Shown piece after piece: positions 16,377 to 24,584 of a stretch of 64,000 nt of DNA. The notes below the pieces were generated by a model, which ran no database searches, had not been told where the DNA came from, and saw only the letters and a list, made by a program, of their open reading frames with translations. The position numbers and the translations under genes are program-made. The first letter of the stretch is position 1. Each line of letters opens with the position of its first letter. Source of the stretch: an uncultured Prevotella sp. (GTDB taxonomy: Bacteria > Bacteroidota > Bacteroidia > Bacteroidales > Bacteroidaceae); the NCBI GenBank assembly GCA_905234265.1, contig CAJOHJ010000001.1, positions 1 through 64,000 of the forward strand. Reading direction: 5' to 3'.

Positions 16377-16449
16377 TTGCGGAGGCAGGACTCGAACATG
16401 CGACCTCCAGGTTATGAGCCTGGCGAGCTACCAACTGCTCCACTCCGCG
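16377..16449 (-). tRNA. initiator-like tRNA-Met (anticodon CAT), atypical anticodon stem
   Basis: The reverse strand folds into a 73-nt cloverleaf with loop CTCATAA (anticodon CAT). The first pair is C1 opposite A72, the mismatch that marks bacterial initiator tRNAs. The D stem is GAGC/GCTC and the T loop is TTCGAGT. The anticodon stem is CCAGG/CCTGG, so positions 29-31/39-41 read A-U, G-C, G-C instead of three G-C pairs. The T stem (GCATG/CCTGC) has a T52-C62 mismatch. CCA is not encoded. It is the only tRNA seen in the window. Confidence 0.92.
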
Positions 16450-16571
16450 ATGTTGTTTTCTGAATTCGGCTGCAAAGGTACGCCATTTTTTTTAATCAGC
16501 AAAATAAAATCAAGAAAAATCTGAATATTGTTGCATTTTTATATGATTTTAATATTTTCTTTCCCGAAATT

Positions 16572-16602
16572 TTGGTGAATTACCTCTGTTTTCTTATTTT
16601 TG
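16572..16602 (+). promoter_or_regulatory. TetR gene promoter
   Basis: TTG (16572-16574) and TATTTTTG (16595-16602) are separated by 20 bp. Transcription would begin near 16607, about 50 nt before the chosen ATG. Confidence 0.65.
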
Positions 16603-16657
16603 CACACGCAGTAAGTGATGTGCATTTTTTATTGAAACGTTCTAAACTGTGGTAATT

Positions 16658-17248
16658 ATGTCAATCTCGAAGACAAGAAACAAGTTAGTAGATGTCGCCC
16701 GGCAGCTGTTTGCAAAGAACGGTCTGGAGAACACGACGATGAACGATATTGCCCTTGCCTCCGGTAAGGGGCGGCGCACCCTGTATACGTATTTCAAGTC
16801 AAAGGAAGACATATACTATGCAGTAATAGAGAGCGAGCTGGAGCGCCTCAGCGACAAGCTTGACGAGGTTGCCGCAAGGAAAATCCGCCCTCAGGACAAA
16901 ATCATAGAGCTTATTTACACGCATCTCAGCATGATAAGGGAGACCGTCGTGAGAAACGGCAATCTCAGGGCGGAGTTCTTCCGCAACATCTGGATGGTAG
17001 AGAAGGTTCGCAAGCATTTCGACGATGCTGAGATAGAACTGTTCCGCAAGGTGTACACTGACGGCAAGGAGAATGGTGAGTTTGACATTGACAACGTAGA
17101 CCTTGTGGCCGACATCACGCACTATTGCATCAAAGGCCTTGAGGTTCCGTATATCTACGGGCGCATAGCCCATGGCATGCGCGAGGAAGACACCAAGCCG
17201 CAGGTGGCAAAGGTTGTCTATGGCGCCCTGGGGCAAAAAGTCAGATAG
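16658..17248 (+). CDS. TetR/AcrR family transcriptional regulator
   Basis: The product is 196 residues from ATG 16658; a GTG three codons upstream is in frame but less likely. The N-terminal TetR DNA-binding domain is clear: LFAKNGLENTTMNDIALASG, then KGRRTLYTYFKSKEDIYYAV. The C-terminal helical domain should bind a small hydrophobic ligand. It is followed by fabG, with a 136-bp spacer that holds three 21-bp-spaced direct repeats. That context suggests control of fatty-acid synthesis, possibly by an acyl ligand, as for other TetR proteins next to lipid genes. The ligand is inference. Confidence 0.9.
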   Translation: MSISKTRNKLVDVARQLFAKNGLENTTMNDIALASGKGRRTLYTYFKSKEDIYYAVIESELERLSDKLDEVAARKIRPQDKIIELIYTHLSMIRETVVRNGNLRAEFFRNIWMVEKVRKHFDDAEIELFRKVYTDGKENGEFDIDNVDLVADITHYCIKGLEVPYIYGRIAHGMREEDTKPQVAKVVYGALGQKVR

Positions 17249-17283
17249 GCTGATGTCGGGCTGTCCGGTTAAGGCTGTCACGT

Positions 17284-17344
17284 AATTCGTAGTTCAATAC
17301 ACGAAATTAAGAGTTAAATACACTACATTAGGAGTTATATACAC
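17284..17344. promoter_or_regulatory. three direct repeats at 21-bp spacing before fabG
   Basis: AATTCGTAGTTCAATACAC (17284), AATTAAGAGTTAAATACAC (17305) and CATTAGGAGTTATATACAC (17326) share the pattern ATTnngAGTTnaATACAC, each start exactly 21 bp apart, two helical turns. They end 40 bp before fabG. They look like stacked operator sites on one DNA face. They differ in sequence from the dispersed GTAACATGCAG repeats. Confidence 0.6.
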
Positions 17345-17384
17345 ATTATTAATATATAATATAAGGAAATAAAGAAAAGACATT

Positions 17385-18122
17385 ATGGGAATGTTAACTG
17401 GTAAGACAGCACTGATAACGGGTGCTGCACGTGGTATTGGCAAAGCCATTGCATTGAAGTTTGCCGAAGAGGGCGCAAATATTGCATTTACCGACCTGGA
17501 AGTCAACGAAGAGACAGAGCGTGAGATAGCTGCCAAGGGCGTAAAGGCCAAAAGCTATGCCTCCAATGCTGCCGACTTTGCTCAGACCGAGGAGGTTGTC
17601 AAGGCTGTCAAGGAAGAGTTTGGCGGCATCGATATTCTGGTCAACAATGCAGGCATCACCAAGGACGGTCTTATGCTTCGCATGACCGAGCAGCAGTGGG
17701 ACGCCGTAATAGCCGTCAACCTGAAGTCAGCGTTCAACTTCATTCACGCCTGCGTGCCGGTGATGATGCGCCAGCGCGGCGGAAGCATCATCAACATGGC
17801 TTCCGTGGTAGGCGTCCACGGCAATGCCGGACAGGCCAACTACGCTGCTTCTAAGGCTGGCCTGATAGCCCTTGCCAAGAGCATCGGTCAGGAAATGGGT
17901 CCGAAGGGCATCCGCGCCAACGCCATAGCCCCCGGCTTCATAGAGACTGCCATGACAGCCGCCCTGCCCGACGACATCCGCCAGGAGTGGGTTAAGAAGA
18001 TACCTCTGCGCCGTGGCGGTCAGGTAGAGGACATTGCCAACGTTGCCACATTCCTTGCTTCCGACATGTCAAGCTATATCAGCGGCCAGGTGATACAGGT
18101 TGATGGCGGCATGAACATGTAG
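17385..18122 (+). CDS. fabG: 3-oxoacyl-[acyl-carrier-protein] reductase
   Basis: The product is 245 residues, the usual FabG length. It is a classical short-chain dehydrogenase: nucleotide motif TGAARGIGKAIA (about 13-24), NNAG, the catalytic Ser in NMASVVG, the YxxxK pair in QANYAASKAG, and the C-terminal SGQVIQVDGGMNM. It would reduce 3-oxoacyl-ACP with NADPH in each round of fatty-acid elongation. It stands behind a TetR gene and three phased repeats, and 24 bp before a radical SAM gene, so the three may be co-regulated. Confidence 0.95.
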   Translation: MGMLTGKTALITGAARGIGKAIALKFAEEGANIAFTDLEVNEETEREIAAKGVKAKSYASNAADFAQTEEVVKAVKEEFGGIDILVNNAGITKDGLMLRMTEQQWDAVIAVNLKSAFNFIHACVPVMMRQRGGSIINMASVVGVHGNAGQANYAASKAGLIALAKSIGQEMGPKGIRANAIAPGFIETAMTAALPDDIRQEWVKKIPLRRGGQVEDIANVATFLASDMSSYISGQVIQVDGGMNM

Positions 18123-18146
18123 TCTGCCGCCAGCAGGCAGAAAGCC

Positions 18147-18923
18147 ATGAGTACAGTACTTTACAAATCACCAGTCTTCGGGCCGGTACACAGTCGCCGC
18201 CTTGGCGTGTCGTTGGGCATCAATCTGATGCCCGGCGACGGCAAGGTGTGTACCTTCGACTGCATTTACTGCGAGTGTGGCCTTAATGCCGACCACAGGC
18301 CTTCGGAGCCAGTGCCGACGCGCAGCCAGGTGGCGGCCGCCCTTGACGCGCAGCTGCAGACGATGGCTGCCGAAGGCGTCTTGCCCGATGTGCTGACGTT
18401 TGCCGGTAATGGCGAGCCGACGTGTCATCCCGATTTTGCCGGCGTCATCAGTGATACCATTGCCTTGCGCAATAAGTACTGTCCGGCAGCGAAGGTCTGC
18501 GTGCTTAGCAACTCAACGATGATTCACAAGCCAGCAGTCCGCGAAGCCCTGATGAAGGTCGACGACAACATTCTGAAGCTTGACACCGTCAACCCGGCAT
18601 ACATCAGCATGGTTGACAGGCCCCACGCAGGCTACAGCGTCGACAAGACCGTCGAGCTGATGAAACTCTTCAACGGCCATCTGATGCTGCAGACCATCTT
18701 CATGACTGGCGAGTACAGAGGCGTGAGTGTCGACAATACTGGCGAGGAATACGTCGGCCTGTGGCTTGATGTCGTCAAGCAGCTGCATCCTCAGAAGGTC
18801 ATGGTGTACACTATCGACCGCGAGACACCAGTGCAGGGACTGCAGAAAGCAAGTCGCGGACAGCTTGATGCCATCCGCGACCGTGTCTTAGCCATGGGTA
18901 TCGACTGCTCTGCGAGCTATTGA
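18147..18923 (+). CDS. radical SAM protein
   Basis: The product is 258 residues. The cluster motif is CTFDCIYCEC near residue 35, giving the CxxxCxxC ligands for a 4Fe-4S centre. AGNGEPTCHPDF matches the G-G-E-P segment of the SAM-binding strand, and FGPVHSRRLGVSLGINLMP is a conserved entry in this subgroup. It lacks the extra cysteines of SPASM enzymes. Proteins of this type are annotated only as radical SAM; substrate unknown. It follows fabG by 24 bp and is convergent with the C10 peptidase, with 15 bp between stops. Confidence 0.85.
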   Translation: MSTVLYKSPVFGPVHSRRLGVSLGINLMPGDGKVCTFDCIYCECGLNADHRPSEPVPTRSQVAAALDAQLQTMAAEGVLPDVLTFAGNGEPTCHPDFAGVISDTIALRNKYCPAAKVCVLSNSTMIHKPAVREALMKVDDNILKLDTVNPAYISMVDRPHAGYSVDKTVELMKLFNGHLMLQTIFMTGEYRGVSVDNTGEEYVGLWLDVVKQLHPQKVMVYTIDRETPVQGLQKASRGQLDAIRDRVLAMGIDCSASY

Positions 18924-18938
18924 GATACGGCAGTTCTT

Positions 18939-20633
18939 TTACTTTCTGAATATCACTTTCCGCGCAGTGCCGCCTTGTCTGACGATTGTCAGTCCGCGGT
19001 GCTGCGCGGCTTTCTGTCTGCCTGCAATGTCGAAGCAGACAGTGCTGGCATTGCCGTCGGCGGTGATGTGGCTGATGCCGCTTGGGAACTCCTGGTCGGA
19101 GAGCGTTAACCTTCCGTTGGCGTCTTTTTCCAGATAGAATGCCGGCACCGGCGCGCCGTTGTCGGATGATACTATCGGGCGTGCCACACTTTCCTGCACG
19201 GCCTTTGAAGTCCACGTCACCTGATACTGTCCTGCCGGCAGCAGTGTGGTGCTTACGGTCACAGGGTCGTAGGTCATGCGGCCGCGGCGGTCGTATTCCA
19301 TGTTCGTAAAGCCATTGTAGCATTCCAAAGGCTCTCCGTCGTACTCCTCGATGGCCACCAGAACGTCGTCGGTGTTGGCGTCGGTGCGGTGGAACAGCAG
19401 TCCGACGGTGCCGGAGAACGGCAGGTACTGGACATTATACAGATAGTAGTACGGCACCTGCAGCTGCCGGCCGTTATTGCTCAGTGTGGCGTCAGCAAGG
19501 TCGTAGGCTGCCCACTTGGAGACGTACTCACCCTGCGGACCGTTGATGTCCATCGGCCTGATGCCAATGTTCATGCTTTGGTCCTCTGAGAAGTCTTCGA
19601 CGGTCTGTCCCTTGTATTCCGGTTTTATGGAGTTGATGGCATAATAGCCGTCGTAGTCGCCGTTCCATCCCCAGTTGACGTAGACACGTCCGTCGGAGTC
19701 CATTCCGCAGAACACGAAGGCGTGTCCTCCCGAAGCCTCGCTGGAGCCGCTGAACAGGATGGGCCGCTTGGCTTCCATCTCCGTTGCGATAAGGTCGATC
19801 CATTCGTCGTCGCTGTACAGGCTGCGCTCGCAGCGCCGCAGCGACAGCGAGTCGTACTGGAAGTTGCGTGCCAGAGCCAGTGCCTGGTCCCAGTCGTATG
19901 CTCCGCTGCCGTCGGCAGCATAGTTCATCTTTGAGGCAATGCCGCAGTCGTACATCAGAGAAGCTACAATGTTCTTGATGGAAGCCTTGGTGTTGGCATT
20001 GTATGCCACGTTGGGCAGTCCGCTCCAGTTGTATACGGAGCTGACTTCCTCCACTACGGGCGTTCTGTTGTCGCCTACGGTGTACATGCCCATACCCTGT
20101 CCCTGCGCAGGCCATTCGTAGTAGCGCATCACCTGCGCCATTGCCGTGGCAATGCATCCTGTAGGTGCCTTTGTGGTGCCGTCGTAGGGGCATTTGTCAT
20201 TGTATGGCGTGCCTTGCCCCCATTTTGTCTTAAGGAAGTTTGGCACTGCAATGAAGCCGCCGCTGGCCTTCCACGGGCGCGACGTCCCTGCAGTGGCGTC
20301 GTTGCCGGCCGACATGCTCTTGCCGACGGCCTCCAGCCACCAGCGGAAGCCGCAGGGCTGCCTGTCAGGCTTCCATGCCGACGTGGAGTATCCCAGAACC
20401 TGAGGGTCGGTCTTGTCGTCCGACATCACTACGAAGCCGCCCTCGGTGGCTCCGTAGACGGCATATCCGTCGTTGCGCGCCAGCAGTCGTGGCTGTGCGC
20501 TTATGCCCATCTTCGACAGCTGTGCGGATGCTGTACGTGCCAGAAGGTTTTCGTGGCTGCTTTCCTTTACCTGTGCGTTAGCCTTGGCGATGGTCAGCAA
20601 GGCCACCGCCAGGAGAAGTGCGGTTCTCTTCAT
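18939..20633 (-). CDS. C10 family (streptopain-like) secreted cysteine peptidase
   Basis: The product is 564 residues with a signal peptide (1-20) and an N-terminal propeptide (LARTASAQLSKMGISAQPRL through QVLGYS). The catalytic Cys is C160 in PTGCIATAMAQVMRYYEWP; the His is H304 in SGGHAFVFCGMD; VNWGWNG near 319-325 completes the site. About 200 residues of beta-rich sequence follow, and the extreme C-terminus (NASTVCFDIAGRQ to VIFRK) resembles a T9SS sorting tail. Such enzymes are secreted and may process host or bacterial proteins. It is the last gene of an rsmI-lipoprotein-peptidase run, with only 3 bp between it and the lipoprotein. Confidence 0.9.
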   Translation of the reverse strand: MKRTALLLAVALLTIAKANAQVKESSHENLLARTASAQLSKMGISAQPRLLARNDGYAVYGATEGGFVVMSDDKTDPQVLGYSTSAWKPDRQPCGFRWWLEAVGKSMSAGNDATAGTSRPWKASGGFIAVPNFLKTKWGQGTPYNDKCPYDGTTKAPTGCIATAMAQVMRYYEWPAQGQGMGMYTVGDNRTPVVEEVSSVYNWSGLPNVAYNANTKASIKNIVASLMYDCGIASKMNYAADGSGAYDWDQALALARNFQYDSLSLRRCERSLYSDDEWIDLIATEMEAKRPILFSGSSEASGGHAFVFCGMDSDGRVYVNWGWNGDYDGYYAINSIKPEYKGQTVEDFSEDQSMNIGIRPMDINGPQGEYVSKWAAYDLADATLSNNGRQLQVPYYYLYNVQYLPFSGTVGLLFHRTDANTDDVLVAIEEYDGEPLECYNGFTNMEYDRRGRMTYDPVTVSTTLLPAGQYQVTWTSKAVQESVARPIVSSDNGAPVPAFYLEKDANGRLTLSDQEFPSGISHITADGNASTVCFDIAGRQKAAQHRGLTIVRQGGTARKVIFRK

Positions 20634-20636
20634 AGA

Positions 20637-21488
20637 TTACTTGACTTGGATGACCAGATATTTGCTTGCCGACCAGAACAGCTGCGGGTCGAGAATGCGC
20701 AGGGTGTACTGCTTGTTGGCGTCCTGTACGAGAGCATAGCTTGATGCCGGGTGCGACGTCAGCAGCTTGGCCGACCGCGAGTAGAGCTTTATCTCCTTGT
20801 CTACGCGGATGTCGATTTTCGTGAAGTAGTCGCGGTTGAAATTCGACTGCAGCAGCTTGCCGCCTTCCAGAATGCGCTGCTCCTTGAGTTCCTTCTTCGT
20901 GCCGTAGACGAACCACGCCGTGTTGAGCTGCTTGTCCTGTGTAGTGATGGTCTGCGTCTTCTGGGCGGTCTCCTCCCTGAGGCTGCTGACGTTGTCGGTC
21001 AGCTCCGTCACCTGTGTGCTAAGCGACTCTATCTGTATGTTTTTCGCCTGCAGTTCGGCCTGTAATGCAGCCAGCTGCTTGTCTTTCTCCTCCAGCTGCT
21101 GTGTCATGGTCTCCAGGGTGCGCTTCAGCTGCTCGCTGCGCAGCGAACTCTGCCGCAGCTGCGAGCGCAGCTTGTTGATTAGCTCGCGGTTCTGCTGCAT
21201 GGTCTGCTGTATGAAGCGCACGTCGTTGCGCAGCCGCTCGGCGTTGCTGTTGCCTTCGTCGTGTTGCGCCATGGTGACCCTGTTCTCGGCTTCGTTGATG
21301 GCCTGGAAGCCCTCCTCGATATCGTTCATGGTGGAAACGATGTCGTTAATCTCCTGGTCTTTCTGCTGTACGACTGCCGACAGCGAGTCGCGCTGCATTT
21401 CCAGAGCCTTGCGTGCTGCGTCTTCCTTCTGCGATGTGCAGGCAGCGGCAGCCAGCAGGCATGTTGCGAATAAAAGTATCTTTTTCAT
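20637..21488 (-). CDS. coiled-coil lipoprotein
   Basis: The product is 283 residues. I start at ATG 21488, which opens a lipoprotein signal (MKKILLFATCLLAAAACTSQ with the lipobox Cys); longer in-frame starts lie inside rsmI and have no signal. Residues about 25-195 are strongly heptad-like (LRSQLRQSSLRSEQLKRTLE, LEEKDKQLAALQAELQAKN), a long coiled coil. The C-terminal ~80 residues are a small globular part (TAWFVYGTKKELKEQ, ILDPQLFWSASKYLVIQVK). It is probably anchored to a membrane and faces the periplasm. Function unknown. Confidence 0.8.
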   Translation of the reverse strand: MKKILLFATCLLAAAACTSQKEDAARKALEMQRDSLSAVVQQKDQEINDIVSTMNDIEEGFQAINEAENRVTMAQHDEGNSNAERLRNDVRFIQQTMQQNRELINKLRSQLRQSSLRSEQLKRTLETMTQQLEEKDKQLAALQAELQAKNIQIESLSTQVTELTDNVSSLREETAQKTQTITTQDKQLNTAWFVYGTKKELKEQRILEGGKLLQSNFNRDYFTKIDIRVDKEIKLYSRSAKLLTSHPASSYALVQDANKQYTLRILDPQLFWSASKYLVIQVK

Positions 21489-21531
21489 TGCGTTTGTGTT
21501 TGTTTTTCCTGTTTTATAGTGAGAATCGGTT

Positions 21532-22257
21532 TTACTCTTCATCCTTAGGCCCGCGCCCCTCGTCTTTAGCTCCGCGACCTTCGTCCTTCGGCTTTCCGGC
21601 CACCACGATGACGAATTCGCCGCGCGGCTCGTTGGCCGTAAAGTGGGCAATAAGCTCTTGCAGACTGCCTCTGACGGTCTGCTCGAAGACCTTTGAGATT
21701 TCCCTGCTGACGCTTGCCTGACGGTCGGCGCCAAACAGCTCGGCCAGCTGCGTGAGAGTCTTCACCACGCGGTAGGGCGACTCGTAGAAGACCATCGTCC
21801 GCGTCTCTCCGGCAAGCGACTCCAGATGCGTCTTGCGCCCTTTCTTCTGCGGCAGGAAGCCTTCGAAGACGAACCTGTCGCAGGGCAGTCCGCTCGACAC
21901 CAGTGCCGGCACGAAGGCCGTTGCTCCCGGCAGTGTCTGCACTTCAATGCCTGCGCGCACTGCTTCGCGCACCAGGAAGAAGCCCGGATCGGAAATTCCC
22001 GGTGTGCCGGCGTCGCTCACCAGTGCCACCGTCTGTCCTGCCAGCAGGCGTTCCACGACGGACGCGCTGGTGCCGTGTTCGTTGAACTTATGATGCGACA
22101 GTAAGTGCTGCTGAATGTCAAAGTGCTTCAGCAGTTTCCCCGATGTCCTTGTGTCTTCCGCCAGCACTATGTCGGCTTCGCGCAGTATTCGCAGGGCGCG
22201 CATGGTTATGTCCTCCATGTTGCCCACTGGCGTGGGTACAATATATAATATTCCCAT
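21532..22257 (-). CDS. rsmI: 16S rRNA (cytidine(1402)-2'-O)-methyltransferase
   Basis: The product is 241 residues. I start at ATG 22257 (MGILYIVPTPVGN), because the TACCTTTG box at 22266-22273 leaves no room for an earlier start. Family motifs are VPTPVGNMEDIT, AEDTRTSGKLL, VSDAGTPGISDPG and the SGLPCDRFVFEGFLP segment. It methylates the ribose of C1402 in 16S rRNA with SAM. The last ~17 residues are a repeat (KDEGRGA, KDEGRGP, KDEE) not typical of the family, which looks like a tail added by tandem expansion. Confidence 0.93.
   Translation of the reverse strand: MGILYIVPTPVGNMEDITMRALRILREADIVLAEDTRTSGKLLKHFDIQQHLLSHHKFNEHGTSASVVERLLAGQTVALVSDAGTPGISDPGFFLVREAVRAGIEVQTLPGATAFVPALVSSGLPCDRFVFEGFLPQKKGRKTHLESLAGETRTMVFYESPYRVVKTLTQLAELFGADRQASVSREISKVFEQTVRGSLQELIAHFTANEPRGEFVIVVAGKPKDEGRGAKDEGRGPKDEE
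21535..21593. repeat. 21-bp coding repeat forming the RsmI tail
   Basis: Two and a half 21-bp units encode KDEGRGA/KDEGRGP/KDEE at the end of rsmI. The unit length equals three heptamers, the same arithmetic as the tracts at 13.2 kb and 61.0 kb, though the DNA is no longer a clean heptamer. Confidence 0.7.
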
Positions 22258-22265
22258 ATCCGGCG

Positions 22266-22273
22266 CAAAGGTA
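22266..22273 (-). promoter_or_regulatory. rsmI -7 box, near-leaderless transcript
   Basis: The reverse strand reads TACCTTTG, ending nine bases before the rsmI ATG at 22257, so the transcript would carry a leader of only a few nucleotides. Confidence 0.55.
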
Positions 22274-22374
22274 CGAAGAAACGGCATAACAGAAAAGAAA
22301 AAAAACTTTTTTATCTATTTTTTAATGTTTAGCAATGTATCTCCTGACTGCGGTGGCGGCATGGGGTAGGAATT

Positions 22375-22402
22375 AATCTCACGGAGATAATTTTCTGGTA
22401 AC
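22375..22402. repeat. 21-bp-period repeat, single copy C
   Basis: ATCTCACGGAGATAATTTTC followed by TGGTAAC carries one palindromic unit of the dispersed family, between the divergent rsmI and porin-like genes. Confidence 0.6.
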
Positions 22403-22486
22403 TACTCAGCACCCTTGCCATGAGTAGATTTTCTGTCTGAAACGCAAAAAAATCTTAATAATGCTACTTTTATATTTAATATTAAG

Positions 22487-22494
22487 TACCTTTG
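22487..22494 (+). promoter_or_regulatory. -7 box of the OMP gene
   Basis: TACCTTTG matches TAnnTTTG and lies 35 bp before the ATG at 22530. No clear TTG is seen upstream. Confidence 0.55.
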
Positions 22495-22529
22495 TGCTTT
22501 GAAAATAAAAACACACAAGAATAAACGAT

Positions 22530-23237
22530 ATGAGGAAACTATTTGTTTTTATAATGTTGGCGGCACTGGTGATGCCGGCCAGCGCACAGTTAGGTAGCAA
22601 GCGCCAGAAGCGCGACCGCTTCAACCACAGCAATGTTGAACAGTATTACGGATTGCGTTTAGGCCTGAACATATCTTCCCTGTCGAGTGACGATGTCAAT
22701 TTTGACATGGACGGCCGCACGGGCATCAACTTCGGAGCCGTCTACGGCCTGCAGCTGGCCAACAACACTCCGCTGTGGCTTGAGGTGGGACTGCTTTACA
22801 CGGAGAAGGGTGGCGAAAACGACAAGTTCGCCATGCCGGCAGTGAAGGACGGCAACGGCAATGTCACAAGGGCTGAGTTTACCGAAAGGGTTAAGACCCG
22901 TCTGACATACCTGCAGGTGCCTGTGGTGGTGAAATACTCGTTCGACGTTGCCGACGACCTCTACATCCAGCCATTCTTCGGCGGCTACCTTGCACTTGGC
23001 GTTGGCGGACAGACAAAGGAATACGGCAATGACGGCGTCGGCTACGGCCGCCAGTCATATAGCTCCTACAATGCCTTCAAGCGCTTCGACGGAGGACTGC
23101 GCGTTGGCTGCGGCGTTGAGTATCAGATGGTTTATGCAGAGGCCGGCTTCGATTTCGGTCTGGCAAACGTCTGCGACAACGACTTCGACTCCACCCACAC
23201 TCGCAATTTCTTTATAACGGCAGGCGTTAACTTTTAG
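22530..23237 (+). CDS. outer-membrane beta-barrel protein, PorT-like family
   Basis: The product is 235 residues with a signal peptide (1-19, ending ASAQ). Alternating aromatic/glycine strands are evident: YYGLRLGLNISSL, INFGAVYGLQLA, LWLEVGLLYTEKGG, LTYLQVPVVVKYSF, YIQPFFGGYLALGVGG and the last strand FFITAGVNF ending in Phe, as expected for Bam-assembled barrels. About eight strands fit the length. The role is not defined by sequence; such proteins are often annotated as porin family or PorT. It has its own promoter and a terminator after the stop. Confidence 0.8.
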   Translation: MRKLFVFIMLAALVMPASAQLGSKRQKRDRFNHSNVEQYYGLRLGLNISSLSSDDVNFDMDGRTGINFGAVYGLQLANNTPLWLEVGLLYTEKGGENDKFAMPAVKDGNGNVTRAEFTERVKTRLTYLQVPVVVKYSFDVADDLYIQPFFGGYLALGVGGQTKEYGNDGVGYGRQSYSSYNAFKRFDGGLRVGCGVEYQMVYAEAGFDFGLANVCDNDFDSTHTRNFFITAGVNF

Positions 23238-23275
23238 GCAAGCGAGAAAAAAAGAAACTTTTTCTTGCTTTTAGC
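23238..23275 (+). terminator. terminator of the OMP gene
   Basis: GGCAAGCGAGAAAAA pairs with TTTTTCTTGC after a short loop, and T residues follow. Its right arm also supplies the TTG of the next promoter. Confidence 0.7.
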
Positions 23276-23295
23276 CTGCAAAATGTGTAACTTTG
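23266..23295 (+). promoter_or_regulatory. promoter of the 387-residue secreted protein gene
   Basis: TTG near 23266 and TAACTTTG at 23288-23295 are about 20 bp apart. The ATG follows at 23335. Confidence 0.55.
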
Positions 23296-23334
23296 CAGCG
23301 TTTTTGAAGACTAAACGAAAAATCAGAGTATATT

Positions 23335-24498
23335 ATGAAAAGACAAATGCTTACATTTCTGATGGTCCTGACGACCCTCGGATGTATGGCGCAGTTTGAT
23401 GCTCAGAACTCGCTGGTCCGCAAGACCATTCTGAACTACGAATTCGGCAGCGACGGCTTCTGGCATAAGAAGACTGGTACTCTTGTTGACAATGTCGACG
23501 GTGTGGAATCCACATACGCTTTTGATAAAAAGTCTGGCACGGTTTATGCGCAAACCAAGACGGGTAACTTCATGGTCGTGCTGAACAAGGAGTATGCAAA
23601 GGTGTATAAGCAGAGCAAGCTGGCTCCCATCATTGACGAAAAGCTCATCGACGCAGAAGTGGAGCGCGTCAACAAAATCCTTGAGGAGCGCTATGAGTCG
23701 CTCAATGCAGCACGCCGCCAGCATCTGGCAGACTCCATCGACCGTGCGCGCCGCGACTCCATAGAGAAGGCTCGCCAGGACTCTCTGGAGGCCGCTCTGA
23801 AGAAGGCCACCGAGGAAAACTACCGCCTCTCACACAACTGGCACCAGGCTCCCGTAAGCCGCATAGGCATTGAGTGCGTTGACTGCGGCAAGCAGTTCTA
23901 TGAGAACGAAATCTACTGCGAAGGCATTTCCAACGACACACTGTACTTCTCTGAGAACGTTCCGGGCATCATGGAATGCTCATACAGGAAAATCCATGCT
24001 GGCGTGATAGCTCCGCGACTGGGCAACAACGAGAAGTTCAAATACCACTGTCAGGTCTATAAGGACAGTCTGACGAACCGGCCCTACCTGAGCCTCGACT
24101 ATCTGAGGGCTGAGAACAAGGCACGCTACAGCACGTATGCGGAAGAAGTGTCAGACAAGGCTCCCAACGGCTATGTCGACAGCTGGGGCTACGACTTCCA
24201 GGAAGGCAAGCTCATCTTTGACTTCAGCTACACCAACACCAGCAAGAAGGAAATACGCGCCATCGACATCTACTACAACATGCGCAATGCAGCAGGCAAC
24301 AGCAAGAAGGCTGCCAAGCTGCGTGCCGACGGCCCTGTTGACATGTTCGAGTCGAGGCAGTGGAACTGGACAGACGGTTCAATAACCGTACCCGACGGAG
24401 TGGTGGACATGGAAATCATGCGACTGGTAATCATCTTCAAGGACGGACGCCAGAAGATCATTGCCAAGAAAGACCTGCTCATCAGGGAAACAGAATAA
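23335..24498 (+). CDS. secreted hypothetical protein with coiled coil and CxxC
   Basis: The product is 387 residues with a signal peptide (MKRQMLTFLMVLTTLGCMAQ). Residues about 100-165 are highly charged and heptad-like (RRQHLADSIDRARRDSIEKA), a likely coiled coil. A CVDCG motif near residue 180 could bind metal or form a disulphide. The C-terminal part (FDFSYTNTSKKEIRAIDIYY onwards) reads as a beta domain. No enzymatic signature is recognised. It is monocistronic, bounded by its own promoter and a strong terminator. Confidence 0.75.
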   Translation: MKRQMLTFLMVLTTLGCMAQFDAQNSLVRKTILNYEFGSDGFWHKKTGTLVDNVDGVESTYAFDKKSGTVYAQTKTGNFMVVLNKEYAKVYKQSKLAPIIDEKLIDAEVERVNKILEERYESLNAARRQHLADSIDRARRDSIEKARQDSLEAALKKATEENYRLSHNWHQAPVSRIGIECVDCGKQFYENEIYCEGISNDTLYFSENVPGIMECSYRKIHAGVIAPRLGNNEKFKYHCQVYKDSLTNRPYLSLDYLRAENKARYSTYAEEVSDKAPNGYVDSWGYDFQEGKLIFDFSYTNTSKKEIRAIDIYYNMRNAAGNSKKAAKLRADGPVDMFESRQWNWTDGSITVPDGVVDMEIMRLVIIFKDGRQKIIAKKDLLIRETE

Positions 24499-24524
24499 GC
24501 CTTAAACGCTGATAAAGAAAGCCG

Positions 24525-24552
24525 AAAGTCACCCCAGCGAGGGTGACTTTTT
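24525..24552 (+). terminator. intrinsic terminator
   Basis: AAAGTCACCC and GGGTGACTTT form a perfect 10-bp stem with a 6-nt loop, then TT. The next gene must start after it, which fixes the ATG at 24585. Confidence 0.88.
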
Positions 24553-24584
24553 GGTATCCAGACAACTATAATACTGCTGCACCT

